This document shows, piece after piece, positions 1 to 9,798 of a DNA stretch of 64,000 nucleotides. The notes beneath the pieces are model-generated. The model did no database searches. It was not told the origin of the DNA and saw nothing but the letters and a program-made list of their open reading frames with translations. The first letter of the stretch is position 1; each line of letters opens with the position of its first letter. Origin of the DNA: [Eubacterium] eligens ATCC 27750 (lineage in GTDB: Bacteria > Bacillota > Clostridia > Lachnospirales > Lachnospiraceae); assembly GCF_000146185.1 (NCBI RefSeq), contig NC_012778.1:2032501-2096500 (forward strand), in the 5' to 3' direction. The translations under genes were made by a program, and so were the position numbers.

Positions 1-683
1 TTGGAAGCTGTCTCCGTTCCGCTTATTGCTGTAACAACTGTAAAAAATAACCATATTACAACAAGGCCTTCAACAAGCCCCAATATTACCCCGCCTGCTT
101 TATTCGCCTGTTTTATGACAGGCAGCCTGCTTATAATTCCTGTTGCAGCAATAACAATCCTAAGTGCTATAAATACAATCACCATTATCATTATATATAT
201 GATTGCCGTCAGGACTATATTTGCAAGCCTTACCGAGATTATCCTTAAAGTAATTTCTTTAACCGATGTTGATGTATAATCAGTTATAACATTTGCCAAT
301 TCAGATTCTGGAATTGCTTTAACTGCATCAGTCAGACTCTCTGGAAGATTGATTCTGTTTCCAACCTCACCTATAACTTTATTGACTTCATCTGAATAGC
401 TGCTTATATGATTAATATTTACATCTAATAAATTCCTCTGATTCGCAATAAAATAATCATCAATTTCTTTATTATTTGATAACAACTCATATATGGATTG
501 TGATAAATTTTCATCCAGATTAGTTCCGCTTTTTACCGCTGATGTTGCCAATGGTGCAACAATTACCGCAGCTATTATTGTTATAAGTATTGACGCCAGC
601 GAAAGAACTATTCTTATAACGCCCTTTCTCCATCCCACAACAGCAAATATTCCAAGAATTAATATCACTCCTATTAAAAGCAT
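1..683 (-). CDS. CvpA-like membrane protein (partial, C-terminus beyond window)
   Basis: The minus strand is open from an ATG at 683 to the window edge, so only the first ~227 residues are present. The product opens with a hydrophobic segment followed by a GWRKG turn, then a long polar stretch, then at least two more membrane segments (one rich in Ile/Met, one near the cut end preceded by AGGVILGLVEG). This hydrophobic-GxRKG-hydrophobic start and the later GxxLG segment fit the CvpA/colicin V production family, whose molecular role is poorly understood. An AAGGGGG ribosome site sits just upstream, and the gene follows the DUF5711-like gene by 14 bases, so the two are probably co-transcribed. 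Family assignment is by pattern; the missing C-terminus limits certainty. Confidence 0.7.
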   Translation of the reverse strand, partial: MLLIGVILILGIFAVVGWRKGVIRIVLSLASILITIIAAVIVAPLATSAVKSGTNLDENLSQSIYELLSNNKEIDDYFIANQRNLLDVNINHISSYSDEVNKVIGEVGNRINLPESLTDAVKAIPESELANVITDYTSTSVKEITLRIISVRLANIVLTAIIYIMIMVIVFIALRIVIAATGIISRLPVIKQANKAGGVILGLVEGLVVIWLFFTVVTAISGTETAS

Positions 684-697
684 TTTGTTCCCCCTTA

Positions 698-1966
698 TCA
701 CTTCAGTTTGATTGTCTGTATATATTTGGAATTCACAAGTGTATAATCTCCTCTGGTTCCCTTTGGCAACACATTAATAACCGGCATGTCAAATTCTATA
801 TCTGCCAGCTTTTTGCCTCTCAGATTCATCAGAACAAATGTTGATGCATTATTCATAATTATACTTTTTCCATCAAACTTAATATCTGTATATTGAACTG
901 CAAATGTAGTGTTAAATATTTCTTTTCCAGCTATGTTGTAAACTACAAGTTTATATGGATCTCCCGAATCAGAATTATTCTCAACAACACCTATGTACTG
1001 GTCACTATAAAATATTTTTTCTATTTCATTATTAATTTCAATTGTGTGCTCAAGTGACGGATATTCTTTTATCTTATAAATGCTTATTACATTTTCTCCA
1101 ACAGCAACAGCCATTGTATCATTTATAAATTTCACATCACCAACAATTATATCATCATAATTAAATCCACCGACAACTCGTTCCGTTTCATTTTTTCCAA
1201 CATCAGAAAAATTGTAAAAAACAACATTTGTTTTTATCTCATCACCACTCACCTTTATAAATGACGCTATAAGCTTCTTGGCATCTGATGAAATACTAAT
1301 ATCTAACGGATAACCATCACCCGACAAAGTTGTCTTCACACTGTATATTTTATCTCCATTTGTATCATACATATTAATGTAATTGGCATGATTATCCTCT
1401 AGGACTGTCGCTATTTTACCAGTTGAGGAAACCTCAACCTGCAATATTGGCATAGAAGTATCGGCCTTTCCGACTTGTCCATCCTGATTAAATGAATATG
1501 CTGTACTTCCATTAATATCAGCAACAGCTATAGAATTTTCACATATGCTTACTGCCGGGTTCTGCATTGAATATGTCTGGTTCCATATAGCCTTGCCATT
1601 TCCCTTATAATATGAAATACCATCATTGCTATACCTTACATATCCATCTGCAAATGAAACATACCTGGAAGATTCTATATCATCCCTGTTAGTTGAATTA
1701 ACAACTGAATATGATGTATAATCATAATTGTCCATAAATCTCAAAGCAATATATACACCAGCTGCAATTAACGCTATTATAAATACTGTTGCACATATAA
1801 CCCTTATTTTATGTCTGCGTATCTTTCTTTTTACTGTTTCATCATCAAGAACATCCTCTGATTGTTCTAAAGACGCTGCCGCCTGTGAATTTATGCTGAT
1901 TACTTTTCTGACCGGCGCATTTCTGTCACCATTAAATCTTGATTTTCCAGATATTATATCTGCCAT
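698..1966 (-). CDS. DUF5711-like membrane-anchored beta-propeller protein
   Basis: A 422-residue protein with a short basic cytoplasmic N-terminus, one membrane segment at about residues 54-77, and a ~340-residue extracytoplasmic part. The exported part has repeated beta-strand blocks with small turn motifs (NDGISYYKGNG, DTNGDK, NSKYIQTIKLK), as expected for a propeller. This matches the lachnospiral family I know as DUF5711, of unknown function. It has no catalytic motif that I can see. The start is supported by AAGGGGATT before the ATG. It sits upstream of the CvpA-like gene in the same direction, and both are membrane proteins, so an envelope role is a reasonable inference only. Confidence 0.7.
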   Translation of the reverse strand: MADIISGKSRFNGDRNAPVRKVISINSQAAASLEQSEDVLDDETVKRKIRRHKIRVICATVFIIALIAAGVYIALRFMDNYDYTSYSVVNSTNRDDIESSRYVSFADGYVRYSNDGISYYKGNGKAIWNQTYSMQNPAVSICENSIAVADINGSTAYSFNQDGQVGKADTSMPILQVEVSSTGKIATVLEDNHANYINMYDTNGDKIYSVKTTLSGDGYPLDISISSDAKKLIASFIKVSGDEIKTNVVFYNFSDVGKNETERVVGGFNYDDIIVGDVKFINDTMAVAVGENVISIYKIKEYPSLEHTIEINNEIEKIFYSDQYIGVVENNSDSGDPYKLVVYNIAGKEIFNTTFAVQYTDIKFDGKSIIMNNASTFVLMNLRGKKLADIEFDMPVINVLPKGTRGDYTLVNSKYIQTIKLK

Positions 1967-2027
1967 ATTAATCCCCTTTTTATTGCATCCTCTAACATAG
2001 CTAATTATACAATATTAGGGAATTTAA

Positions 2028-3182
2028 TCAAGGAAGTTTTATCTGCTGTCCTATGTATAATACATTTTCATCTTTTATATCATTATATGCAGTTACCTCT
2101 TTACATTTTGATGTGTCACCATAATACTTTTTACATATTCCCATTATTGTATCCCCAGATTTCACCGTATATATCACAGGCTCCTTAACTGTTGCTGCAA
2201 CCACCTGCTCCTCCGTCTGTACAACAGTTGTCACATCAAAACTTTCCGTTGCTGTCGCAATTATGCTTGTCCCTTCTGTTTCTGCTTCTGTAGGATATAC
2301 ACCGCCCTCTAATTTATTGACTGGTACAACCGTATCCGCTTTTGTCGAATCATTTCCTGACATCTGTACCATAAGACTGCTTATTGATTTGTCAAACTTT
2401 TTCATTTTCTGGTAATTATTCATCAGATTAATTCCAATAACAAGAATGACTACAACCATAAATGTGCTTACACCGTACATAAATCTTGTACTCTTTTTCT
2501 GTTCTCTCAGTTCCTCTTTTTCCTTAATTATATTACGTATAGATTTCATTACCTTGTCCGGTCCCTCTTCACTTGAACTCCGTTCTCTTCTCTCTAACAT
2601 ATATTCCTGCATCTCATAATTCCGCTCATAAAAACATACATATCCTTTTTGTTTTTTCAACTCACCATTTTCATAAAGATAAAAATTCTCTTCCTTCTCC
2701 ACTGTATCAATAAGATAAAATGTTTTCATTGTCCCCGCAAAATTATCCAGATGTATTTTCTTTAATTTAAGCATTCTTTCAGGCGTAACTTCAGGAATAG
2801 CTGCAAACCAGCCTACAACTGAAAGATCCGGGAAATATTTTTCAACATCTGTATATATTACATTCCAGACATTTTCATTAAAATACACCCCTTTTTCTTC
2901 AACCTCTTTCCCAAGTTTTGCTTTTATTATACCTTTTATAAAAACACATTTTTCTTCTCCATCCACCTGATTGTCCCCAAGAAGAACTCCAGCCTGTATA
3001 TCCGATGGATTATTGTATGCTATTGAATTTATATATGTAAAAGCATAATCTTCTATATATATTTTCTTATCAGAGTTCACTTCGCCTATCTGTTTAATAT
3101 TTTTCGGTCTCCTTATGGCCGCACCTCTTGTACCTTTTTTTGACTTATCTGAATTTTCTTCATTACAAATTATTTCTATCAT
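2028..3182 (-). CDS. Membrane protein with degenerate MPN-like domain and C-terminal LysM
   Basis: I start the gene at the internal ATG at 3182 because AAAGGAGG precedes it at ideal spacing; the longer frame (to 3206) lacks a site. Residues ~42-165 look like an MPN/JAB fold: a GVLLG strand, then VVGWFAAIPEVTPE where active JAMM proteases carry GWYHSHP. The metal-binding His-x-His pair is absent, so it should be non-catalytic. A single membrane segment follows at ~235-252, then a Thr/Glu-rich linker, then one LysM domain at ~336-384 (YTVKSGDTIMGICKKYY...LYIGQQIKLP) that should bind peptidoglycan outside the membrane. The topology puts the MPN-like part in the cytoplasm. LysM is certain; MPN kinship is an inference from a few motifs. 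Confidence 0.75.
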   Translation of the reverse strand: MIEIICNEENSDKSKKGTRGAAIRRPKNIKQIGEVNSDKKIYIEDYAFTYINSIAYNNPSDIQAGVLLGDNQVDGEEKCVFIKGIIKAKLGKEVEEKGVYFNENVWNVIYTDVEKYFPDLSVVGWFAAIPEVTPERMLKLKKIHLDNFAGTMKTFYLIDTVEKEENFYLYENGELKKQKGYVCFYERNYEMQEYMLERRERSSSEEGPDKVMKSIRNIIKEKEELREQKKSTRFMYGVSTFMVVVILVIGINLMNNYQKMKKFDKSISSLMVQMSGNDSTKADTVVPVNKLEGGVYPTEAETEGTSIIATATESFDVTTVVQTEEQVVAATVKEPVIYTVKSGDTIMGICKKYYGDTSKCKEVTAYNDIKDENVLYIGQQIKLP

Positions 3183-3354
3183 GGTGCCTCCTTTTACTCT
3201 TTTCATCAGAATAATATCACTGTAATAAAGAAAAAATTATCAGATTTTGTCAGCGCGAAAAAAATATTAAAAATAATTTTGTAATAATCATTAATTCTAC
3301 AGCGTACACATTACTAAAGAGCCTGTCTCTGTCAGATAATAATCGGAGGTATAT

Positions 3355-3939
3355 ATGCTTTATTACTTTAATTCAACCAATTCTTCTTCTGGAGTAAAAA
3401 TGGGAAAAATGCTCTGTGATATCGTATCCAAGAATATTCTCCCTAATCAGGAAATCATTATTTTATGTATAGGAAGTGACCGTTCTACCGGTGACAGTCT
3501 TGGCCCACTAATTGGTCACCAGTTCAGGGATTATATTTCTCCTGGTATGTATCTCATCGGAGATCTTAACCAGCCTGTTCATGCTGCCAATCTTAATTAC
3601 TGTCTTAAAACTATAAGCAAAACATTTGATAATCCTTACATAATCGCAATAGATGCTTCTCTTGGCAAAGAAGATCATGTTGGTTATATGACTCTCGCAA
3701 CTGGTCCTTTAAAGCCCGGACTGGGTGTTAAAAAAAAGTTGCCCGAAGTGGGAGATATTCACATTACAGGAATTGTTAACTCTTCCCGTGATATGGAATT
3801 CTCTACACTTCAGACAACCCGCCTGTCAATAATATTTCAGATAGCTGATGCAATTGTGCTTGCATTAAGAACATTTAATGACGATTATTATATACAGCAA
3901 GAGCCTGCGCTATCGTATCTGCTGCGCCAGACTTCATAA
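3355..3939 (+). CDS. yyaC: YyaC-like spore protein (DUF1256)
   Basis: A 194-residue protein with the DUF1256/YyaC hallmarks: a GSDRSTGDSLGPLIG block near residue 40 and an AIDASLG block near residue 100, resembling the Gpr-like germination protease/HyaD-type fold. In Bacillus yyaC is sporulation-associated, so the organism is probably a spore former or descends from one. CGGAGG lies 6 bases before the ATG. It is one of few plus-strand genes here; its 3' end overlaps the convergent coiled-coil gene by 65 bases. No sigma-F/G promoter could be assigned with confidence in the 150 bases upstream. Confidence 0.85.
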   Translation: MLYYFNSTNSSSGVKMGKMLCDIVSKNILPNQEIIILCIGSDRSTGDSLGPLIGHQFRDYISPGMYLIGDLNQPVHAANLNYCLKTISKTFDNPYIIAIDASLGKEDHVGYMTLATGPLKPGLGVKKKLPEVGDIHITGIVNSSRDMEFSTLQTTRLSIIFQIADAIVLALRTFNDDYYIQQEPALSYLLRQTS

Positions 3940-4966
3940 TTGAATTCAATTCCGAAAGCCTGTCAACACTCATAAATTCTTTTCCTAGATACGCTTCATA
4001 ATTAGATGATATATATATCCTCTGCTTCTTGACCAGATCATCCAGATCATCATATTCATCCTTTTTCTTTTTTAATTCTGCATCCATGCTGGTTATTTTA
4101 TCGTCATAACGATTGTTTATTTCACTTATAATGTCAGCTTTGGTTGTATTTTCAAATTCCTCCAAAGCTGCATTTTTTTCTTCCTCAATGCCAGAAATTT
4201 CATCATGAAGCGCATTAATCTTTGAATCATAAGATTCAAGACCATACATATCCTCATTCCTGTCCTTGCGTATATTTCTCTCAATTTTCTTGATTCTCTT
4301 CTTGTTATCGCGTATCTGCATTCTGGTATTCTGAGCTGCAATTATCGTATCCTTATGTTTCAATAGCACACCCTTATATATTCCTTTAACAAGAATCAAA
4401 CATAAAATTGGCATTAAAATACTATAAAGCAGAAGAATCCAATCTGGAATCACTGGCAGAAAATACAACAATACTGGTATCACCGCAAAAAGAACTAATA
4501 ATAACGATACATCAATTACATAATCCAAAAATTTTCTGGCGTTAAAAGCCGCGATAAATATCTGACTGTTACACATTTTTGAAATATTCTCATGTATAAA
4601 AGCCTCATTTATCTGTTCTGCCAAATCACAATTTTCCGCTCTTAAAGACGCTGTTTCAGAATTAATCCGTTCCTTAACGCCTGCCATCTTAGCCTTATCT
4701 CTGGCAGCAGTAACATTTTTTATTTTATCTTTATCAGCATTGATTGATTTATCGTATCCATCACATATTGCGTCTATACTTGCTTTTATTTTAGAATCAG
4801 TTTCATTCTGCTTTTCTTTGTTTGTGTTATCTAACTCTCTTGAAATATCTTTTACGCTTTCAGAAAGCTTCTCAAGCCTTTCTTTTTTAGAGTTATGTTC
4901 TTTCATATCTCCAATTATCTGTTCCAGCTGTTTCTGATTCCCATTAAGTATATTCTGTTCTGCCAT
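3875..4966 (-). CDS. Coiled-coil protein with two central membrane segments, unknown function
   Basis: A protein of about 363 residues from the ATG at 4966, chosen because GGTGAG lies just upstream; a GTG 24 bases earlier has no ribosome site. Residues ~1-140 and ~200-330 are highly charged Lys/Glu-rich coiled coils, and between them lie two hydrophobic segments (around VIDVSLLLVLFAVIPVLLYFL and LLLYSILMPILCLILVKGI). Both coiled coils therefore lie on the same side of the membrane. I do not recognise a family. The 3' end runs 65 bases into the convergent yyaC gene, which is more than a usual stop-codon overlap. Confidence 0.7.
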   Translation of the reverse strand: MAEQNILNGNQKQLEQIIGDMKEHNSKKERLEKLSESVKDISRELDNTNKEKQNETDSKIKASIDAICDGYDKSINADKDKIKNVTAARDKAKMAGVKERINSETASLRAENCDLAEQINEAFIHENISKMCNSQIFIAAFNARKFLDYVIDVSLLLVLFAVIPVLLYFLPVIPDWILLLYSILMPILCLILVKGIYKGVLLKHKDTIIAAQNTRMQIRDNKKRIKKIERNIRKDRNEDMYGLESYDSKINALHDEISGIEEEKNAALEEFENTTKADIISEINNRYDDKITSMDAELKKKKDEYDDLDDLVKKQRIYISSNYEAYLGKEFMSVDRLSELNSIMKSGAADTIAQALAVYNNRH

Positions 4967-5005
4967 CTGCTCACCAACTTCCGTATACACTAATATTTCA
5001 TCTTA

Positions 5006-7294
5006 TTATTTGTTATCTCTATAATAATTAATAAGACATCCATCAAGAATTATCTGTCTTTCATCATCTGTAAGCTCATCAAGCTTAAGTTCGAACTCTT
5101 TCATATCTTTATTAACAACAAATGCCTTGATTGTAGACACTTTGTTCTTAATCGCATCCTGAATCTCCGGAATAAAGATATAATCTCCATTCTCAAAAGG
5201 AAGCTCTCCCTTATCAATTATGAATGGAAGCATACCCCAATTGATAAGATTTGAACGATATCTCTTAGTCGCATACTCATTAGCAATGTTAGCCCATCCG
5301 CCAAGTACCTTCTGACATGATGCTGCCTGCTCTCTTGCTGAACCATCGCCCGGCTTAACTGCAAATATAGTGCTTCCAACACCAACATTAGACTTATGAA
5401 CATCATATGTTTCTTTAATCTTATGCATGATGTCTCTGAGCTCTGGTAAGGCTTCTCCCATGCACTGTCCAGCTTCTCTTGCCTTCTCTGCTTTCTGTAC
5501 TTCCTTAGCACGTCCTACATATGCAGGATCCTTTCTTGAAAGCGCGAATTCAGCAAGACCAAGAGGATTAGATCTGAATGATGATGTCTCTCCTGATGGA
5601 ATAAGTTCATCTGTTGTTGTAACCGGATCATGTATCTCAGATACAACCTTAATAATAAGGTTCTCTGGAAGTGCAACCATCTCTGGCCAATCTTTGATAT
5701 TAGGTCCGAACTGGATTTCCTGTTCTGGATCTGCAACCCCCTTGCTGTCAAATACTCTGTTAGCATAGATTGAGCTGTCAAAATGGTATGCTGGTCCTGT
5801 AAACTCTACATCAACATCTGTAGCTGCTGTAAGGTATCCCTTATTAGCTGCTGTTGCTGCAATAGAACGTGCATCCATAAGTGCAACAGATGATATCTGA
5901 CCATTCTGTAACTTAGAACCCTCTCTGTTAGGGAAGTTTCTTGTTGAATGTCTGATTGAGAATGCATTATTAGCAGGTGTATCTCCTGCACCAAAGCATG
6001 GTCCGCAGAATGCAGTCTTAACGATTGCGCCTGTCTCCATAAGATCTGCAAGTCTTCCATTTCTTGCAAGTTCAACATAAATCGGTGTACTTGCAGGATA
6101 TACGCTAAGCGTAAACTCATCTGCACCAATAGACTTTCCTTTAAGAATGTCTGCAGCTGCACATATGTTTTCAAAACCACCACCGGCACATCCGGCGATA
6201 ATTCCCTGATCAACATAAAGTCTGCCATTCTTAATCTTATCCGTGAGCTTATATTCAACCTGTCCATCAAGGCTTACAAGAGCCTTCTTCTCTACATCAT
6301 GGAGAATATCTTCAAGATTAGCATTAAGCTCTTCAATTGTATAAGTATTGCTTGGATGGAATGGCATAGCAATCATTGGCTTGATTGTGCTTAAATCCAC
6401 ATATACAACACCATCGTAATAAGCCACATTTCCAGGATTAAGTTCCTTGTAGCTCTCACTTCTTCCGTGAATATCATAGAATTCCTTAACCTTATCATCT
6501 GTTCTCCAGATAGATGAAAGACATGTTGTCTCTGTAGTCATAACATCTACGCCAATTCTAAAATCAGCACTGAGTGATGAAACACCAGGTCCAACGAACT
6601 CCATAACTTTATTCTTAACATAACCGTTACCAAATACTGCACCTATAATAGCAAGTGCAACATCCTGAGGACCAACACCCTTTGCTGGTTCTCCTGTCAT
6701 GTAGATAGCTACTACTCCCGGTCTGTTAATATCATATGTCTTATTAAGAAGCTGCTTAACAAGCTCTGGTCCACCTTCGCCCATAGCCATTGTTCCAAGA
6801 GCTCCATAACGTGTATGGCTGTCTGAACCAAGAATCATCTTTCCACCTTCAGCCAGCATTTCTCTTGCAAACTGGTGGATTACAGCCTGATGAGGTGGCA
6901 CATATATTCCGCCATATTTCTTTGCACATGTAAGACCAAACATATGGTCATCTTCATTAATAGTTCCGCCAACTGCACAGAGACTGTTATGACAGTTAGT
7001 AAGTACATAAGGAATTGGGAATTTTTCAAGCCCTGACGCTCTTGCTGTCTGGATAATTCCAACAAATGTAATATCATGAGAAGTCATCTTATCAAACTTA
7101 ATCTTTAACTTCTCCATGTTTCCAGATGTGTTATGGTTTTCAAGAATTCCATATGCAATAGTATTCTTAGCAGCCTCTTCCTTTGTTACTGAACATCCTG
7201 TCTTGGCAGCTACTTCATTCACAGCCGAAGCACTATCCTCAACAATATCGACACCGTTGATAAGATATGCTCCTCCATCACTTAATTTAATCAT
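5006..7294 (-). CDS. Aconitase-family hydratase, YbhJ-like
   Basis: A 762-residue member of the aconitase/isopropylmalate dehydratase superfamily. All three Fe-S cysteines are present: C369 (IAGCAGGGF) and C430/C433 (CGPCFGAGD). The substrate-region motif GSDSHTRYG is at ~156-164 and the swivelling C-terminal domain is fused, as in aconitase A. Several positions depart from true aconitases (GCAGGG instead of SCTNS; GAGD instead of GQWD), and the length (~760) matches the uncharacterised E. coli YbhJ type rather than AcnA (~890) or AcnB. It probably hydrates/dehydrates an organic acid, but substrate cannot be read from sequence. No citrate-cycle genes adjoin it. GAGGAGAAAGC precedes the ATG. 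Confidence 0.85.
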   Translation of the reverse strand: MIKLSDGGAYLINGVDIVEDSASAVNEVAAKTGCSVTKEEAAKNTIAYGILENHNTSGNMEKLKIKFDKMTSHDITFVGIIQTARASGLEKFPIPYVLTNCHNSLCAVGGTINEDDHMFGLTCAKKYGGIYVPPHQAVIHQFAREMLAEGGKMILGSDSHTRYGALGTMAMGEGGPELVKQLLNKTYDINRPGVVAIYMTGEPAKGVGPQDVALAIIGAVFGNGYVKNKVMEFVGPGVSSLSADFRIGVDVMTTETTCLSSIWRTDDKVKEFYDIHGRSESYKELNPGNVAYYDGVVYVDLSTIKPMIAMPFHPSNTYTIEELNANLEDILHDVEKKALVSLDGQVEYKLTDKIKNGRLYVDQGIIAGCAGGGFENICAAADILKGKSIGADEFTLSVYPASTPIYVELARNGRLADLMETGAIVKTAFCGPCFGAGDTPANNAFSIRHSTRNFPNREGSKLQNGQISSVALMDARSIAATAANKGYLTAATDVDVEFTGPAYHFDSSIYANRVFDSKGVADPEQEIQFGPNIKDWPEMVALPENLIIKVVSEIHDPVTTTDELIPSGETSSFRSNPLGLAEFALSRKDPAYVGRAKEVQKAEKAREAGQCMGEALPELRDIMHKIKETYDVHKSNVGVGSTIFAVKPGDGSAREQAASCQKVLGGWANIANEYATKRYRSNLINWGMLPFIIDKGELPFENGDYIFIPEIQDAIKNKVSTIKAFVVNKDMKEFELKLDELTDDERQIILDGCLINYYRDNK

Positions 7295-7377
7295 GCTTTC
7301 TCCTCTTTCTATATATCATTACGGTTTCCCGCTTAATATCCGTTATTCATATCCTCATTATATAACATATACAAACA

Positions 7378-7794
7378 TTAAAGATAAGGTGTAACTTTTT
7401 CTACTATTGATGCTATGGTGTCATTATCTGCAGTTCCCGGAACCCATCCAACATTAACTGTATCACCTTTAATTCTAGGAATAATATGCATATGGAAATG
7501 AAATACTGTCTGCCCTGCTACTTCTCCATTGTTCTGAACAATATTAAGTCCATCAAAATCCAATGCTTTCTTATACGCTTTAGAAATCTTAGCTGCTACT
7601 TTAAATACATGTGCGGCAGTGTCATCATCAAGTTCATATATATTGTCAAAATGTTCCTTCGGCAATATAAGTACATGTCCTTTAGCGGCAGGACTTGCAT
7701 CGAAAATAACTTTTACAATATCATCCTCATAAAGAGCATTTGTTGGAATCTCGCCGTTTGCCAGCTTGCAAAAAATACAATCATCCTTTTTCAT
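7378..7794 (-). CDS. HIT family nucleotide hydrolase (HINT-like)
   Basis: A 138-residue histidine-triad protein. The N-terminus carries CIFCKLANGEIP and the catalytic triad region reads HFHMHIIPR near residue 100, preceded by NNGEVAGQTV, all typical of the HinT branch. HinT enzymes hydrolyse nucleoside phosphoramidates and aminoacyl-adenylates. Length is normal for the family. GAGGAAATAGT precedes the ATG. It lies upstream of the aconitase-like gene on the same strand, 83 bases apart, with no functional link evident. Confidence 0.93.
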   Translation of the reverse strand: MKKDDCIFCKLANGEIPTNALYEDDIVKVIFDASPAAKGHVLILPKEHFDNIYELDDDTAAHVFKVAAKISKAYKKALDFDGLNIVQNNGEVAGQTVFHFHMHIIPRIKGDTVNVGWVPGTADNDTIASIVEKVTPYL

Positions 7795-7836
7795 ACTATT
7801 TCCTCACTTTGCGCGAAATTTGTCGAAATACTTTTG

Positions 7837-7865
7837 TTTACATGTACTTCGAATATGTATATACT
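7837..7865 (+). promoter_or_regulatory. Predicted sigma-A promoter of the histidine kinase gene
   Basis: TTTACA and TATACT are separated by exactly 17 bases. Initiation would fall near 7872, downstream of the possible ATG at 7855, which argues for a later translation start of the kinase. Confidence 0.55.
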
Positions 7866-7962
7866 TTATTATATACTTTTATATGATAACTTAAAGAGTG
7901 TTCGATTACAACCTCATAGCAAAAAACTTATTAAATTAATGTCTGAAAGGATTTCTTATAAT

Positions 7963-8697
7963 ATGCTTAATAATGATGAATATAACCAACTATGTAACTT
8001 AGTAAAAAATACTCCTGATTTAAAACCTGTTATCGAAAAACTGTCTTTAATCTCTCCTTCAGAATTATCTATTAGTTCCCATAATATCAAAAATCATATT
8101 GCGTATCTGAAAACAAGCTTTCAGCTTCTAAAAAAGAAATCCCCCGAAATATCAGATAATATTTATTTCAAACGCATGGAAAAAGTACTATCTGAACTAA
8201 TATGTCATATGGACCGCACTACTCTATATCGTTACAGCATGAAAGATTTAGATAGATATCCTGTATGCATTAAAGATATACTTTATGAACTTCCTGATAT
8301 TATTGATGAAAATACAGACAACGACTGTAGCTTTAATTTCTCTCTTGCCGACTTGCCTGATATATCAATCAATCCTGAACATTTCAAAATGATGATGACA
8401 GAAATTGTATTAAACGCATGTGAAGCCTCTGATTATTCTGGTGAAATAACGCTCCAGTCCGATATTAATGACAATATAATTCGTATTAATATAGCAAATA
8501 ACTGCACAACAGAAATTCCCAAAAATATATCCCTTGAACATATCAGCCAGCCTTTTTTCACTACAAAGAAAGGACACTGTGGTGTCGGTCTTGCAATCGT
8601 TCATCAGATATGTATGAAATATAACATTTCTGCTTCAATATATAATGCAGACAACCAGATTATATTCAGTATAATTATACCTTTATCAGACAATTAG
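7963..8697 (+). CDS. Orphan soluble sensor histidine kinase
   Basis: The C-terminal half is a HATPase_c domain: N-box around EIVLNACEAS, a QPFFTTKKGH lid segment, and the G2-like GVGLAIV. Upstream, a dimerisation/phosphoacceptor helix contains SSHNIKNHI, resembling the HDxxNH pattern of Spo0B/AgrC-type kinases. The start at 7963 is chosen because GAAAGGA lies ~11 bases upstream and a predicted promoter starts at about 7872; ATG 7939 is an alternative with no ribosome site. Either way there is no membrane segment or sensor domain, and no response regulator nearby, so input and partner are unknown. The frame extends further 5' over the HIT gene, but that part is antisense. Confidence 0.75.
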   Translation: MLNNDEYNQLCNLVKNTPDLKPVIEKLSLISPSELSISSHNIKNHIAYLKTSFQLLKKKSPEISDNIYFKRMEKVLSELICHMDRTTLYRYSMKDLDRYPVCIKDILYELPDIIDENTDNDCSFNFSLADLPDISINPEHFKMMMTEIVLNACEASDYSGEITLQSDINDNIIRINIANNCTTEIPKNISLEHISQPFFTTKKGHCGVGLAIVHQICMKYNISASIYNADNQIIFSIIIPLSDN

Positions 8698-8705
8698 CCT
8701 ATTGA

Positions 8706-8748
8706 ATATTCAGATTCAGATCTCGGATTAATTCTGAAATCTGAATAT
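8706..8748. terminator. Hairpin between convergent genes, possible bidirectional terminator
   Basis: Arms ATATTCAGATT-CAGA and TCTGAAATCTGAATAT pair with a single bulge around a 12-base loop. It follows the kinase stop and covers the last codons of the convergent flavodoxin gene. There is no strong T-run, so termination efficiency is uncertain. Confidence 0.5.
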
Positions 8749-9720
8749 CTCATCTAACATTCTCAAAGTTTTAAGATTACCTCTTGCAGTCATTGCGCCT
8801 GTCATAAATGCCCTATGAAAAGTATCTCTGCCTTTCACTACATTGTCAAAGGTTTCTTTTGTCAGCTTACCAATTACATCTGCACCCTTGTTTTCCCCTA
8901 ATTCAACTTTTATCTGACTTCCATCAACGTATATACTTATTAATTTTTCTTTATCACTTATTGATAACATATATGTACTCTTAAATCCTGCTGCCGGTTT
9001 AAAATTATCTTTAAATACATTAATATAATAATCATCTCCGCCATTCTCCTGATCACTAAGCAATTCTTTATATATACTTGCCAGTGATTCAATATCCTGC
9101 TTTTGTGTTTTTACAAAATCATCATCAGATGCATACTTTGATAACTGTTCACTTTCTTGTGGAGTAAGTTTAATCGTATCCTTAAGCATATTATTTTTTA
9201 TTGTCTGACTGCTTGATGGAAGCTGTTTTATTTTCTGTGAAATTGTTCTATATACATTCTCAGCATATTTTTCTATTATGGTATTATATTCAGAATTAAA
9301 CTCAAAATCAGTTGTATCATCAATATAAGCACTTAATGCCTGACCAATCTTTCCACCAATAATCTCCCATGAATTATTTAATGCCAGAGTAACTTCTCTT
9401 TCTCCATATGTCCTAGCCATTACAACTGGAAACATATATATACTTGCTGCCTGAGACTTATCTGAATACAACCAGCATGAATCTAAAAATGTCTGCATAT
9501 ATCCACCCATTCCAACCCATTCAACTGTAGTTGCAAGAATAAGTCCATCTGCCTCAGTAATTGTCTGCGACAATGTTGTTATAGTGTTTTTCATTTCATA
9601 TAAATTATACCTTGTAACATTAACATTTAACTCTGTAAGTACTTCCTGTATCTTGTTAATCACAAAAACTGTAGGGTCATCAACAAGACCTCTTCCACCA
9701 TAATATATATTAATATTCAT
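8728..9720 (-). CDS. Flavodoxin-like/SCP2-like fusion protein
   Basis: I start at the ATG at 9720 (MNINIYYGG) because GGGGATT is correctly spaced; two earlier in-frame ATGs overlap that site. Residues 1-~160 form an NADPH-dependent FMN reductase/flavodoxin-like fold with the LILATTVEWVGMGGYMQTFLD segment shaping the flavin site. After a linker, the last ~90 residues look like an SCP2 sterol-carrier domain (strands ending in DGSQIKVELG, then FDNVVKGRDTFHRAFMTGAMTARGNLKTL). Such a fusion would pair a flavin protein with a hydrophobic-ligand pocket. The flavodoxin part is the surer half; the SCP2 call rests on the typical GxxKxxGNL-like end. Confidence 0.75.
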   Translation of the reverse strand: MNINIYYGGRGLVDDPTVFVINKIQEVLTELNVNVTRYNLYEMKNTITTLSQTITEADGLILATTVEWVGMGGYMQTFLDSCWLYSDKSQAASIYMFPVVMARTYGEREVTLALNNSWEIIGGKIGQALSAYIDDTTDFEFNSEYNTIIEKYAENVYRTISQKIKQLPSSSQTIKNNMLKDTIKLTPQESEQLSKYASDDDFVKTQKQDIESLASIYKELLSDQENGGDDYYINVFKDNFKPAAGFKSTYMLSISDKEKLISIYVDGSQIKVELGENKGADVIGKLTKETFDNVVKGRDTFHRAFMTGAMTARGNLKTLRMLDEIFRFQN

Positions 9721-9798
9721 TGCCATAATCCCCATATATGTTTAATTACATTCACTACTTATCTATAGTGATATATCAGTCAGAATATAGCATAAAAT

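Noticed and set aside
5006..7294. Citrate-cycle aconitase AcnA
   Set aside because: Length and motifs (GCAGGG, GAGD) fit the YbhJ-type paralogue better; substrate left open.
7486..7962. Upstream part of a 403-codon plus-strand frame before the histidine kinase
   Set aside because: It is antisense to the HIT gene and lies before a predicted promoter; no ribosome site; only the part from ~7963 reads as a kinase.
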